From NCBI GenBank assembly GCA_024138015.1, contig JAMXBB010000011.1, positions 77,792,106 through 77,856,105 of the forward strand: a stretch of DNA of 64,000 nt, in the 5' to 3' direction. Under the pieces are notes generated by a model. That model had not been told where the DNA came from. It did no database searches and saw nothing but the letters and a program-made list of their open reading frames with translations. A program made the translations under genes and the position numbers. This DNA comes from Lumnitzera littorea. Lineage: Eukaryota; Streptophyta; Magnoliopsida; Myrtales; Combretaceae. Of this stretch, positions 24,770 to 36,620 are shown one piece after another. The number at the start of each line of letters is the position of its first letter. The first letter of the stretch is position 1.

Positions 24770-25530
24770 AGTCGTGCCTTTCTAAGCCGATTAACCTAGG
24801 CGAGAGCGTCTCTAAAGAACTTACAACCTTAAATTGGAAATGATTTGGAAAAACATAGTCGTGCTCTTTTGAGCTCACTAACCTAGTCAGGAACGTTTCC
24901 AAAAGACTAGTAACCTTAAATTAAAATCAATTTGGAACAACCTGGTTATGCTCTTCTAAGCTTACTAACATATGCGCGTCTCTAAGAAACTAGCGACCCT
25001 TAATTGGAATCGATTTGAAAAAAGTTGATCATGCTCTTCTAAGCTCACTAACCTAGGTGAGAGCGTCTTTAGGGGATTAGTAATCCTAAATTGGAATCGA
25101 TTTGGAAAACCTTAATCGTGCTCTTCTAAGCTCACTAACCTAGATAAGAGCATCTCTAGGGGATTAACAATCCTAAATTTGAATAGATTTTGAAAAACCT
25201 GGTCATACTCTTCTAAGCTCACTAATTTAAGTGGGAGTGTCTCTAAAAGATTAACAACCCTAAATTGGAATCAATCTGGAAAACCTTGGTTGTGCTCTTC
25301 TAAGCTCACTAACTTAAGCGAGAACGTCTTTAGGGAACTAATAATCCTAAATTGTAGTCGATTTGGAAAACCTTGTTCGTGCTATTTTGAGCTGACTAAC
25401 CTAAGTGGGAACGTCTCTAGGGGACTAGTAACTCTAAATTGGAATTAATTTGGAAAAACCTGATCATACTTTTCTAAGCTTACTAACTTAAGCGATAGTG
25501 TTTCCAAAGGATTAGTAACCTTTAATTAAC
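24770..25530. repeat. Tandem array of about 87-bp units
   Basis: About nine imperfect units, each with CTCTTCTAAGCTCACTAACCT, then AGAGCGTCTCTAGGGGA, then AATTGGAATCGATTTGG. The anchor recurs near 24783, 24871, 24959, 25041, 25131, 25216, 25303, 25390 and 25477, so the period is about 87 bp. One unit (near 24959) is shortened. No long frame runs through it. Confidence 0.9.
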
Positions 25531-25559
25531 ATAGAAGAAGTAGGCCATGAGCTTGCTAA

Positions 25560-26470
25560 AAGGAATCGATGATGGAAGGAAGCGCCTTATGAGCTTGCTT
25601 AAGAGAAATTGGTAAGAGAAGTGCCCCATGGGTTCACTAAAAGAAGTCGGTGAAAAGAAGTGCCCCGTGGGCTCGCTAAAAAGAATTGATGAAGAGAAGC
25701 GCCCTATGGGCTCGCTAAAATAAGTTGGTGAAGAAAAACGCCCTATGGGCTTGCTAAAACCCTAAAAAGGGGTTGATGAAGGGAAGCGTTCTACAAGTTT
25801 ACTAAAAGAAATTGGTGAAGAGAGAAGAGAAGCATCCTATGGGCTCGTTAAAAGAAGTTGGTGAAGAAAAATACCCTATGGGCTTGCTAAAACCCTAAAA
25901 AGGGGTTGATGAAGGGAAGCTTTCTACAAGTTTACTAAAAGAAATTGGTGAAGAGAAGTGTCTTATGGGCTCACTAAAACCCTAAAAAGGGGTTGATGAA
26001 GGGAAGTGCCATATGAGTTCACTAAAATGTTGAAGTAAGATTAATAAATAAGGAAGTGCCCTATGGGCCCGTCAAAACCTTAAAGAAAGATAATGAAGGG
26101 ATGTGTCCTGTTGGCTCGTTAAGACCTTAAAGAAAGATTAATGAATTGGAAACACCTTTTAGCATCGCTAAAATGCCGAAGTAAGATTAATGAATAAAGA
26201 AGCACCCTATGGGCTCACCAAAACCCTAAAGCTAAAGAGAGATTGATGAAGGGAAGTACCTTCTGAGCTCGCTGGAAGAGAAATTGGTAAAGTGAAGCTC
26301 CTTATGGGCTTGCTAAAAGAGAAATTGGTAAAGGGAAATGTCTTATAGGCTCAATGAAACCCTAAAGAAGATTGATGAATAGAGAAGCACCCTACGGGCT
26401 TGATAAAACCCTAAGAGAAAATCATGAAGGAAAGCACCTTATAGGCTAGCTAAGACCCTAAAGGCACACA
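25560..26470. repeat. Tandem array of about 38-bp units with a higher-order repeat
   Basis: Roughly twenty imperfect copies of a unit built around GAAGCGCCCTATGGGCTCGC followed by TAAAA and GTTGGTGAAG. Some units carry an extra ACCCTAAAAAGGGG block. A longer segment including this block and CTACAAGTTTACTAAAAG is repeated (about 25730-25830 and 25860-25950), which indicates a higher-order period of about 130 bp. It begins about 30 bp after the 87-bp array ends and has an unrelated unit. Confidence 0.88.
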
Positions 26471-29089
26471 TAAGTTAGGATAACACTTAAAAAATATATT
26501 AAAAGATGGTACGTCGCTTTAGAACCTTGAAAAGGGAGGATTAAAGATAGAACAACGTTCTAAGAGCTGGCTAAAATCTAAAAAATAGTGAAAGATGTGA
26601 AGTGAGGAAATAAAATTCGTTTTTAAAAACTTCCTAACTTAAAAAATATTTACAGACAAAGAATTTGGTGAAAACCATTTGAGATGTAAAAGACATTAGG
26701 GATAGACCCCTCAATTTGAAAAGAGTTAATAGACATGAAAAAACTTTATCGGTGAGAATGACCTAGACGATTGTATTCAACTTAAAAGGTATGACCACGT
26801 TGGAAAAAATGAGGTGGCATGAATTAAAAGCTCAACTGCTTGGATTGACGTGGACTTAGATAAAAGATTTATAACAAGCCTTTACTTTTTATCTCTTTTT
26901 CTTTTCTTTTTTTTTTTGTGTCTTTTTTTTTTTTCCTTAAAAGTTTGCTAATAGGTAAAAACCCTCCCTTGATAATTACATAGGCTCTCTTATATTCTTT
27001 TGGACCTTGATTCTAAGTTACTTGGTGAAACCTCGTGATTTTAAACACTCTATTTTTTTTAAGGAAAAGATAACTCATAACTAATTTAGTCGAAGAGGAC
27101 TTCTTTGTGAACTCTCAATCTAAATTACACTATTGACTACAGTCCCAAAAATTATAGTCTACTTTGCAAGTGATTCACTTTTATCAACCTATTACGTCTC
27201 TTTCGATTCAACATTGCAAATTTGAGTTTTTGGTTAAAAGGGTTTCAAAGATGACTAATAAAAAAGCCTATTTTAAAGAATTTACTTTTTCAATCTGATC
27301 TGGGTACATAAATCAAGAATCTTTAGAAAAAATTAAAAGTCAAGCAATTTTTAACTAGGATAAATTTTTATTGGCTCATTTTAATTGGATCCATCCAGGC
27401 TTTTTTAAAATGGGCACAGCCTGTTGATCACTTGCACCCCCGCTTTCTTTTTCAATATGGCACGTACACCACATTAACCTTCCTTCCCTATTCGCAGATT
27501 GCGGAAGAGGAGAGAAAAAAATCGTCAGTGCAGCCCCTTGCTTTTTCCGTACCGTCACCCTTGAGCCATTTTTCATCCATATATCATCATATTTCAATCC
27601 AAAAGTTCATGTTTTTGGAAAGCCCACATGGAATACTATTAATCAGAATAAAAAATGCATCTTAGTTTATCTAAGTCGCGATTTAATTTGAGCTTGAAAA
27701 CGGAAAAAAAAATCATAAATGCGCTTAAGTGAACTTTGCAAAATTCAATCTTTTTGGCAATTTCTTCTGAATCCTAGCTATGAATATTGTAAATCGACAT
27801 GTTCTTAGCAATTTTCATCATTCAAATCCAAACTTTCTTCAAGACGAATCAAGCAAGAACATCTTAAACCCGCGCGGCCCTCGATCTTTCATTATCGCAC
27901 TTTCCCCAGTTGAATTCAAGCTCCCACAGTATAAATAGGGTGTAAAATTTCACGTTTGAAAAAATCACAACTAGAAACACATCCAACCACACTCAAGGTA
28001 AGCTTTTTGTCTCTAGGCATGAACTTTCTCTCTCTAGAATGACATCGTCACTAAGTATTCCGCTCTGAACTAAGACTAGGGTTGAAATCTTCAAGACCCC
28101 GAGCGCCTACCCTGACCACTCAACAATCCCCAGCTGCCACCTTTTAGGTCGCACAAACCGCCATCACTACCCCACCATCAGCCTAACTTCAAACCACGAA
28201 TAACCACGAATTGTGAAGAATGCTATAAAGGTTCGGGTGTTTAAACATCTTTTGTAAAGAACTTGGGGTAAAAGGGGAAAAATAAAACACATCTTCCGTA
28301 TATATCTTCAGGAAAAATAAAGTATTTAATATAAAATTATTATCTGTGCACAACTTGTGGTGTATTTTCCATATGTATTGGAATTATGAAAATCATTTCT
28401 TATCCTCGTAGATGCAACATAGTACACGGTTCTATTAAAAAAAGTAATAAATATCTAATTAAATCTTTCTAGAAGGTCAGATAAAAACAATCGACAAGTA
28501 CCAAAGCCAACTTTAAAACCGTGGCTTCTAAGGTCTTGTCCAGTGAATCGACTAAGATGATCCCGTTCAATTTTCAATCGCTCATCTTTTTTAGTTATTT
28601 TCATTTAGTAAAAAAAAAAATTAAATCTAAACCAATTCCATACTTTCTCAACATATGAAATTAATGTCTATATCTATTATATCTATAATATTAAAATGGG
28701 AAGCTACATTTTGATGGTTTCGTTATCCTTTATTTTAGGTAAACTAATTTTCTTTTATGTTTTAAACTTCACTAAATCATTGATTTTATTTTATAAACAC
28801 ACAATGCAAATTCAGCAACTATTAGTATTTAATAAATCATGAAGGAGGGAAAAAAAAAAAAACAAAATGGATCTTGCATATGTAAGTGGAAGTTTAATTT
28901 AACAAACTTTGAAATGCATTATTTGTATTTAAAATTTTTTATGAAAATTGCACACATTAGTAAGATTAATTGATTTTTTAATGCTTCATTGGAAAAAAAA
29001 ATTATTCTTTCATGGGCATTAGAAAATTATATAATCTAACACTAAATTGTAACATGTGTTAATTAATTTATTTTTTCAACGTATCTTAA
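26471..29089. other. Non-coding region with a TATA-like promoter signature
   Basis: No gene is recognised. At 27931-27940 TATAAATAGG is followed about 75 bases later by an AAG|GTAAGC that looks like a 5' splice site, and then by a C-rich stretch (28090-28200). This is the texture of an LTR U3-R-U5 or of a gene promoter without a coding region. With the arrays just upstream it could be the 3' end of a deleted Tat/Ogre element, but no LTR boundary was found. Confidence 0.4.
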
Positions 29090-29879
29090 AAAATAATGAA
29101 GACATTTTATTATAATTATGCCTTTTTCACCAAGGATAGGGCTTTTATTATTTTACTATTTCATGGTCCATTTCCTTTAAATAAGACATTTGACTACACC
29201 AATATTGTTTTCTCCATTTCAATGTTTATTCCCTCAAAGAAAGGCTCTTTCATTATAATAACATATTATCACAAAGCTATTGCTTATTTTCTCAAATTAA
29301 GACTCATTTCACTATACTAATGTCGTTTTCTTAATTTTAAGACTTTTCTTTCAACATGTAAGGTTTTCATTGTGTTACCATCATTTTCACCATAAGGAGT
29401 GATTTTATAGTTTCACCATATGAAGGCTCAATTCCTTAATGGAATGTTTATTTCATTAAGCAAATAATATTTTTATCATATGAGTGATTTTTACTATTTT
29501 ACCACTTTAAGGCTTATTTTTTTGGGTAGAAGGCTTGTTTTACCATACTAACAACCTTATTCACTTTTTCAAGACTCATTTCATAATACAAACACATTTT
29601 CCACTATATGGAGGGCTTCTATAATTCCATTATTTTAAGGCACATTTTATTAAAAGAAAGCTCATTTTACCATACTAATATCATTTTCATCATTTCAAGG
29701 TTTACATCCATAAAGTGATACCCATTTTACCATAAGAAGGGTCTTCACTATTTTAAAGTCTATTTCCTTAAATCAATGATCATTTCATCAAACTAATACT
29801 ATTTTTTCTATTTCAAAACTTATTTCCTTAAAGCATGACTCATTTCACTATAGTAATTCCATCTTCCCAATTTGGAGGC
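29090..29879. repeat. Degenerate 60-bp tandem array, left part
   Basis: Pyrimidine- and AT-rich sequence with a repeating order: AAGGCTCATTTCACCATA, CTAATATCATTTTC, CCATTTCAAGGCTTATTT. The spacing of CATTTCA anchors near 29780 and 29840 is 60 bp. Units are strongly diverged. The array continues after the inserted solo LTR at 32999-33350. Confidence 0.75.
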
Positions 29880-32800
29880 TGTAAGCTCCAAAGTTAAGCC
29901 AAGTAACCGTAGGATTGAGCTTAGAACCCAAAGTTTAGGGCGATCAACTAAAGGATCCGATCACATCCAAATTATAAACTATTGAGAGAAATATTAGTAA
30001 AAATGACCCCATAAACTTAAATTTAAGAAAATAAATAGTAAAATAGGAGACTATAAAATTTTCAAATTTTAAGCATAATAATTGCTAATTACCGAAAAGG
30101 CAAAAAGTGTAATTTAATAACTAATAAATTATTAGAGATAGATTATATGTATACTAGAAATTTTAGAATGACCAAAATAATATTTAGGAATGTTCACGTG
30201 TACCCCACATATATTTACGTGTAGATAAAAATACGCGTAATTACCTAAATTGGCCAAAAACTAAGCAAATAATTAAAGAAAATTATAAAATAATTATGGA
30301 AAAATCAGAAAAAATCAGAAGATGATAAGCTGAATCAAGATAAGGTTGTGGTAGGTCCAAAGCTGCAAAAGAAAAATTAGCCAATAAAAATTGAATAACT
30401 TAAAAGCCAAAAATTAAGGAATTTAAACAAAGTCTTATCAAATTAATACATAATAATTACAAAAAATGTCTATAAATAGCAGAAAAAATCATAGAGCTTA
30501 TTTGGGTAGTTTGGAAAGTGAGAAAATTAGGGAGAGTCGAAAATTGAGAGAAAAATTCGGTTTAGAAAAAAAAATAAGAAAAACTGTACAGTTAGGGCAT
30601 TTAAAGGGAACCCTTACCAGACGAGCAGCTGGAAGTGGATAGCCCCCACCACCATACGGTGGTGGCAGCGCCCAGGCCGGCCGACAGGGCCACGGCGGCC
30701 CGCGGTGGCCGGAGCCACCCAAAATGGTGAGTTCGATTTCCAGCCCGAATCTTGTGTAATTTTGTAAAAATAGTAAATATAATTAGAAAATTATGAATTT
30801 TATTATTCTGAGATATTTTTGTATGTAGTTTGTAGGAAGAATATTATTTTGATGAAACTATGTCCTGTAATATATGATCCCTAAGAAATCGTGGAAAACC
30901 GAGCACATTTCGGTTTAGAAATAAATGACTTTAGGAGTGTAGTTTCAAGCTCAAAATTTTTGTGTAGATTACTTAGATGATATTAAACAGTGATATGAAG
31001 CCTGTTTTCAAAAATTAATTTTCGAAATTTTTAGATAATTTTTAGGCCCTAAAATGAGGCATAAAATGAGTAATTTGGAGTTAATTAGGTGATTAGGATA
31101 TTAATTACTGACTTAGTGAATAAGTAGATATTTTAGGATGTTGAAATCTGATGGTGTATGATACTTGTAGGATTTAGGGTGTTAGATGTAATTATTAGGT
31201 TAATTATGTAGTAAATGAGTAATAAGAAAAATAGTTAATTTTGTAAATTAGGGAAATTTGGAGTAAAATCTAATTTAGGATGAATTTAGACATTTTGAAA
31301 TAATAATTGCTATTTAGAGATGGTAATTAGGGTAATAGAAATATTAGAAATGCATTATGTGCATAATATGCAATAATGCATAATGTGTAATTTTTGAAAA
31401 TATAATAAATAGAAAATATTAGAATAAAAATTGATATTATGATAATAATAAAAATATACAATAAATCTAATGGGAAACTTGAATTTATGTAATTATATGA
31501 AAAATGTAAAAATTTCTCACATTAGGAGTAAATTCGGTACACAAATAGGGATTTAAGTGTACCGGATGGAATAAAATACTAATTAGAGGTAATAATGGTA
31601 TTTAAGAGATCGGGAAGTAATGTGATTAATTTCACCTTATGGGTTGGAACGGAATTCTAAGGTTGGAATCTAAAACATTACTTAGAAATCGAACTGAAAA
31701 CCTAATTTAGAAATCGATGCGAAAACCGAACCTAAACCTAACCCCAAACCTAGAATAATTGTAAAAGACTTAATACCTAGATAATTAGGCATATTAAACC
31801 TTAAACAAAACCTAACAATAAGCGTTACAGGATAAAATGAACTTAAAATATTTATATGAAAAGCTGAAACCACGTTTGTGTTATAGAGATGATCGGCGAT
31901 GGCCTGAGCAAATCGGACCTCGAGTGAGTGAGCGAGGAGTCGAGGTAAGTTGGGATTAATACGATGCTGTATTTTTGGAGGCTTAAGATTATGCTTGGTT
32001 ATACTTGTTAGATAGTTGAATGTGTGCATGTGCTTGATTATGGGTGATACTATGATTCTGTTTATTGTTCTGGCATATATTGTATGAATTGTATGAAAGA
32101 ATTGTATGAAAGAATTGATCACCCTAAACTGGACTTAATCAAATATCCGACCAGTAATCATAATCGGACATGCATGGCAACCCGTTAGGGGAACTTAGGA
32201 CTCTCCGGCCAAATACCGACCCCTTCAGAAGGGATAGCGCAGAATTGCAAAATGGTCCCTTCTTCATCCTCAGTCGAACTAAGTGACAGGAGAAGAGGTC
32301 GTGGCGAGGGTGAAGGCAGTAGTTCGAAGGTAGTCACGGGAGGAGCAAGGTCTCAATTACACAAGCCTGGGTTTGGTCGTGAGCTGTTGCATTAACGGCA
32401 ACTCCTCAACCCGGATTAGAGCAGGCGCAATTTCGCTAATCTCACGACGGGCCGGACAACGTCGTGCGATGGCATTTGCTTGCACATGCATTGCATCTAA
32501 TAAGTGATTGAAAACCTTGTTGTATGTATGGTATAGTTTTAAGTCCTCCGTCCCTACTTATTGAGCTGTGGTTGCTCACATTCCTATAGACGTCGTGCAG
32601 GTGCTGGCTAAGAAGCGGCAACCAATTACTCTGAAGCTAGCAACTGCTAGATCCTGGGGAGTGAAGAAAAACATTGAAGAATAAACACATATTTTAAGGT
32701 CTAGTTTTTATTTTAGAAGTATTTTTCGTTTCCGAATGATGTAATAACTAGGGAATATACTATAGAGAAATGTTGTAAACTTTAACTGCAATAATTAAAT

Positions 32801-32993
32801 GATAACATATATATAATTCCTCACTTTTATAGGTAAATGATTTATTTAAATTACAAACTATCTACTTCAAAGCGGGTTAGTTATGGACGCCTTGTGTAGA
32901 TCAGGTCTAAGATAGCGGTTGTGAAGCCAACTTCTATCTTAGGGTGGTTTACACAGCGAGGTTGTTACGACTCTGCCGCTTCGGGGCGTAACA
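29880..32993 (+). mobile_element. Solo LTR, Tekay/Del-like family A, copy 2
   Basis: A 3114-bp block starting TGTAAGCTCC and ending GGGGCGTAACA, flanked by perfect GAGGC duplications (29875-29879 and 32994-32998). A TATA box (TATAAATAGC, 30471-30480) reads on +, followed by a GC-rich patch (30615-30715). It is the reverse complement of copies 1 and 3 and has the best preserved ends and the most CpG-rich patch, so it is probably the youngest copy. A minus-strand frame at 30498-30722, rich in Gly and Pro, is only the shadow of this GC patch. Confidence 0.92.
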
Positions 32994-32998
32994 GAGGC

Positions 32999-33350
32999 TT
33001 ATTTTATCTAAATAAGACTTATTTCATCGAAATATTAACCTTTTTTACAATAGATAGAGGGTTTATTATTTCATTCTATAAATATTCAATTCTTCGAATT
33101 AAGGTTCATTTTATCATAATAATACTGTTATCTACATCTTTATGCTTATTTTCATGGAAACTAAAGCTTATTTCACCTTAATAATAACATTTTCTCACTA
33201 TAGTGATGAGTTTTGCTGTTTCACTATTCTAAAGTTCTTTTATCAATATAAGGTTTATTTCACTACATTAGCATTGTTTTACCATTTCAAGGCTCGTTTC
33301 TACAAATTAAGGTTCATTTCATTATATTAATATTTGTTTTCATCATTTTA
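32999..33350. repeat. Degenerate 60-bp tandem array, right part
   Basis: Continues the same order of AGGTTCATTTTATCATA, AATAATACTG and TTTCAAGGCTCGTTTC blocks as the sequence before 29880, so the solo LTR landed inside this array. About five to six units are visible before the pattern fades. Confidence 0.75.
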
Positions 33351-34366
33351 AAATGAATAACCAAAACATGGCCATAAAAAACATTAGCATTAACACATCA
33401 ATTGGCTCCATAGAGAATTTTATATATATAATGCATGAAGCATAAAAAAAAATAATAGAAATAACATAAATGTACATACATACACATATTTTTATCTTTT
33501 AAATTCAATACCTTATAAATCTCTCAAACTTTATGAAATGCTTGGTAGTATTGCTTTTTACACTTTTTAAATGATTTTTCTATAGCTTTTTAGAGAAGTT
33601 TAACAATTATTATGGTAAAATTTAGAGAATTAAAAATGAAACTGATAGAATACTAATTAAAGTGTTTAAAAGAAAAAGGACTACTAATTAAGATATATAT
33701 ATAGAATGAAATCTATCAACGAATTTCATGTAAATGACTATAATTAGAATTACTAATGATGTATAGAAAGTTGTTTTCTATAAATTATTGACTGGATGAA
33801 TGATTAATTACATATATATAATAACATTTATTTGAATGAAATCACATACATACATACTTTTTTGGTATATTCATATTTTTATTTTTTTATTTTGGGTATA
33901 ATTTTTTTTTACATCGAAAAAGATAAATTCACTTTCAAGTGAACTCTAATAATTACTTTATGATTATCCAATTATATTACTTACACCAATATTATTACAT
34001 ATAAATCTAAATTTATTTTTAATATAATACAAATAACATACATTACTTTTTGTCAATTCCAACACCATATGGAAAGAATAATAAAAAACTCAATTTGTAG
34101 TATGTTTGTCGACCATGACAAAAAGGTTATCGAAAAATGTAGATTGGGATGTCGACTTTTTCACGTTAGATAGTGATGGGTCCTATGGAAAAATAAAAAA
34201 ACCCTCTCCCTCCTTGTGGAAACACAAAGTAGCATCGTTTGTTTTGACAGGAGGCCTCTTAATTACAGAGCTTCATGGACTAATACGGGGCTATCCCTCG
34301 TCTTAGAAATCCTTTCACCGTTTCTTCCTCTGTTCCCTTCCTATCTTCATATCTTCCCTATAAGCT
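33351..34366. other. Upstream region of the thaumatin-like gene
   Basis: AT-rich sequence up to about 34080, then a less AT-rich stretch. A 66-codon frame at 34106-34306 is not recognised. I do not see a convincing TATA box just upstream of the start at 34367; the C/T-rich stretch at 34310-34350 is likely 5' UTR. Confidence 0.45.
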
Positions 34367-36312
34367 ATGGCTTCCAGTTGGTTGATTCTTTTTGCCATTG
34401 TTCTAGTACTGGTTGTACATCCACACTCAGGTACGCGCCACCTTTTCGTATCCAACGATTTCTCTTATGATCTAAAATGCTCGAATCTGTTATTATAAAT
34501 CGTTTAGTTTTTAATGCTCTAGAGATGTTTGACTCTCCAGTTTCCTTTGTTTTCTGTCTTTCCTAACGGTGACACACATAACATAACCATCTATCGGGTT
34601 GTGACCCGCATAAAGGCGGGTAATTCGACCCGTTATGGTGAGGGAAACATTAAAAAAAAAAAAAAAAAAAAAGAGAAACTCATTCGAGTTGCAGGCGGGT
34701 TTACGAGACCCAATGGGTTTTTTAGGCTTAATCCTTTTTATTTATTTTTAAATAATGGTGGTAACGTATGGGTTCAACAGTCGTTAGTGTGCATCACCAC
34801 GAGATTAGGCTTTATGTGATCGGTGGCCGCCTGTGACTGATCTCCAGCCACCGGACCTTGATATGGCGGGCGTAGTTTTATATTTTTTAAAAGTTCTTTT
34901 AACAGTTTCTTTTTTTATTTTATTTTCTTTCTTTTTCTTTTTAATGTTTCTCTATGCAACTTGATTGGTTTTATAGATTTTTTAAAAATATATATCTAAT
35001 AAACGATGTATTTTTTGCGCCGACACCACCTGATTGGGGTTTATGTGGTCAGTGACCACTGTAGAGGGTCTCCAGCCCTCCCTGGTTTAGATTTGCGACT
35101 GGATGGGTTCATAGGCTTAATGCTTTTTATTGATTTTTTTTTTTTTTCTTTTAAGATTGGTGGTGGCGTATGGGTTGAACAACCAGTCTTTTGTGTGCAT
35201 CACTACCATGTTGGGCTTTGTATGGCGGGTGGCCACCAGACCTTGTCATGGCATGAGTAGTTTTATATTTTTTAACTGTCTTTTTCTCTTCTTTTCTTTT
35301 TTGAAATAAAATAAAAAAGATAGTGGCGGTAACCTTCCCATGTAGAAAAGTTATTAATTTCCATATCGTTTGTTTGTTTTTGGTCTACGTGTAATTTTAA
35401 TTTCCTTCCTCAATGTTGATCTTTTCTTTTTGGATACAATAATGTTATTAGTCGTTCATGCACACACAAATATTTTTCCCATTTGTTTTATAATGCACAT
35501 ATACTTAACACAATCATTCATAGTAAAAAAATGTTACATTTTTGTTTTATAATGTACATATACTTCGCTTATCGTAATTGACAAATAGATATATAGACAG
35601 AAGTCACAAAGCGAAGTGAGATATCTAGGGCTCGTCATTTTATGTTTGCTCTCTTTGTGGTGCTTCATTTTCTGTCTTTTTCCATTCTGCGTAAGATGTA
35701 CTTAATCTATCTAATAGTATTTGACAAAAAAAAAAAAAAAAAATATCATCAGGTGCTAAAACTGCGGAGGCATTGGCAGTGCAAAATACATGCAACTCTG
35801 CAATCTCAGTATCCATCCTTGATGATTCCACATCCATCCCCATTCAAGCCAACAAGTCTATTTCAATTACCAAGCCTATTGGACCATCAGTTACAATCTG
35901 GGGTTGTAAGCCTGATGAAAAGGACTGTATCAACTCTGATAACCCCATTGCCACGGTGGGACTACTACATATCGGCAATGACAGCAACTCCTACAGCGTC
36001 TCCGCCGAGAATGGCTATAACTTGGGTATAAAGATAATGCCCATCGCTGGTATTGCTAATTGTCCCACCATTTCCTGCGATGCAAAGTTGGAGGATTTTC
36101 CGAATCAACTTAAGATAACCAACTCCAACGATGTGGTGATCGCATGTAAGCCCCCTAGCTGTGTGGAGTCTGAAGAGCTGTGCTCATCATTCACCTCTCT
36201 TATAACAGCAAATGATTCTCAATGCAAAACTCCCGGATCTAGTTATGATCCTTCTAGCATCACCTCAACCTGCCCTTCGAGGATCGAACTAGTTGTCATC
36301 TTTAGCTGCTGA
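34367..36312 (+). CDS. Divergent thaumatin-like protein, two exons
   Basis: Exon 1 (34367-34430) encodes MASSWLILFAIVLVLVVHPHS, a signal peptide, and ends at a CAG|GTACGC donor. Exon 2 (35753-36312) follows a TCATCAG acceptor and joins in frame, giving 207 residues and a TGA stop. The mature part fits the thaumatin family (PR-5): VQNTC at the start, TIWGC, NSYSVSAENGYNLGIKI (the NGYNL segment), CPTISCDAKLEDFPNQLKI, VVIACKPPSC and a closing TCPSRIELVVIFSC. The family usually has 16 Cys; this one has 11, an odd number, and lacks part of the acidic-cleft region. The product is expected to be secreted. Antifungal or stress roles are known for the family, but not shown here. The frame is open and the splice sites are canonical, so it may be functional. 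Confidence 0.72.
34431..35752 (+). other. Intron of the thaumatin-like gene with internal duplication
   Basis: A 1322-bp GT-AG intron. It contains two diverged copies of a segment of about 200 bp, starting near 34707 and 35097 (offset 390), that share ATGGGTT, AGGCTTAAT, TGGTGGTAACGTATGGGTT-like, GTGTGCATCAC and AGTTTTATATTTTTTAA blocks. A further similar stretch pairs about 34811 with 35041. Poly-A tracts (34651-34670 and 35726-35743) lie within it. Confidence 0.8.
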
Positions 36313-36620
36313 TCATGGAAGAGATGATACGTGTGTGCAACCGTAAAGAAGAACTCTTTCATACTTTGTATAAGAAGATAAGCCTTGAGAATAGTTGTAC
36401 AGAGTAATAACAGGAACGGCCCCAGAGAAGGCAGGCCCAGGGGAAAGGGGGGAGGGGGGTGGTGGGGGTGGGGTTTGGAGTGGCCCCTCAGCCCAAAGTC
36501 TTTCCTTTAGAGTTTGTTTCTTTTATCAAAAATAAAGGAAGAAAAACAAGAGTTGGGTCCCTCAGCCCAAAATATTTCCTAGAGTGTTTATTTTTTGAAA
36601 ATAGCGAATGAATGAATTGC
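36313..36620 (+). other. 3' flank of the thaumatin-like gene: G-run tract and 74-bp duplication
   Basis: Several runs of three or more G lie at 36440-36473 (a potential G-quadruplex). A candidate AATAAA polyadenylation signal is at 36531-36536. A block beginning CCTCAGCCCAAA occurs at 36484 and again at 36558, a diverged direct duplication with a 74-bp offset. Confidence 0.7.

Noticed and set aside
24770..26470. CRISPR-like array
   Set aside because: Repeats are imperfect and contiguous with no unique spacers, and the DNA is plant nuclear; it is a tandem array.
29096..29320. 74-codon frame in the 60-bp array
   Set aside because: It is chance translation of AT-rich repeat units, and the frame is not maintained between units.
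30498..30722. Gly/Pro-rich minus-strand frame of 74 codons
   Set aside because: It is the shadow of the GC-rich patch of a solo LTR; the matching parts of the other two LTR copies do not keep the frame.
34106..34306. 66-codon frame upstream of the thaumatin-like gene as a separate gene
   Set aside because: No recognised motif; it probably lies in promoter or old repeat sequence.
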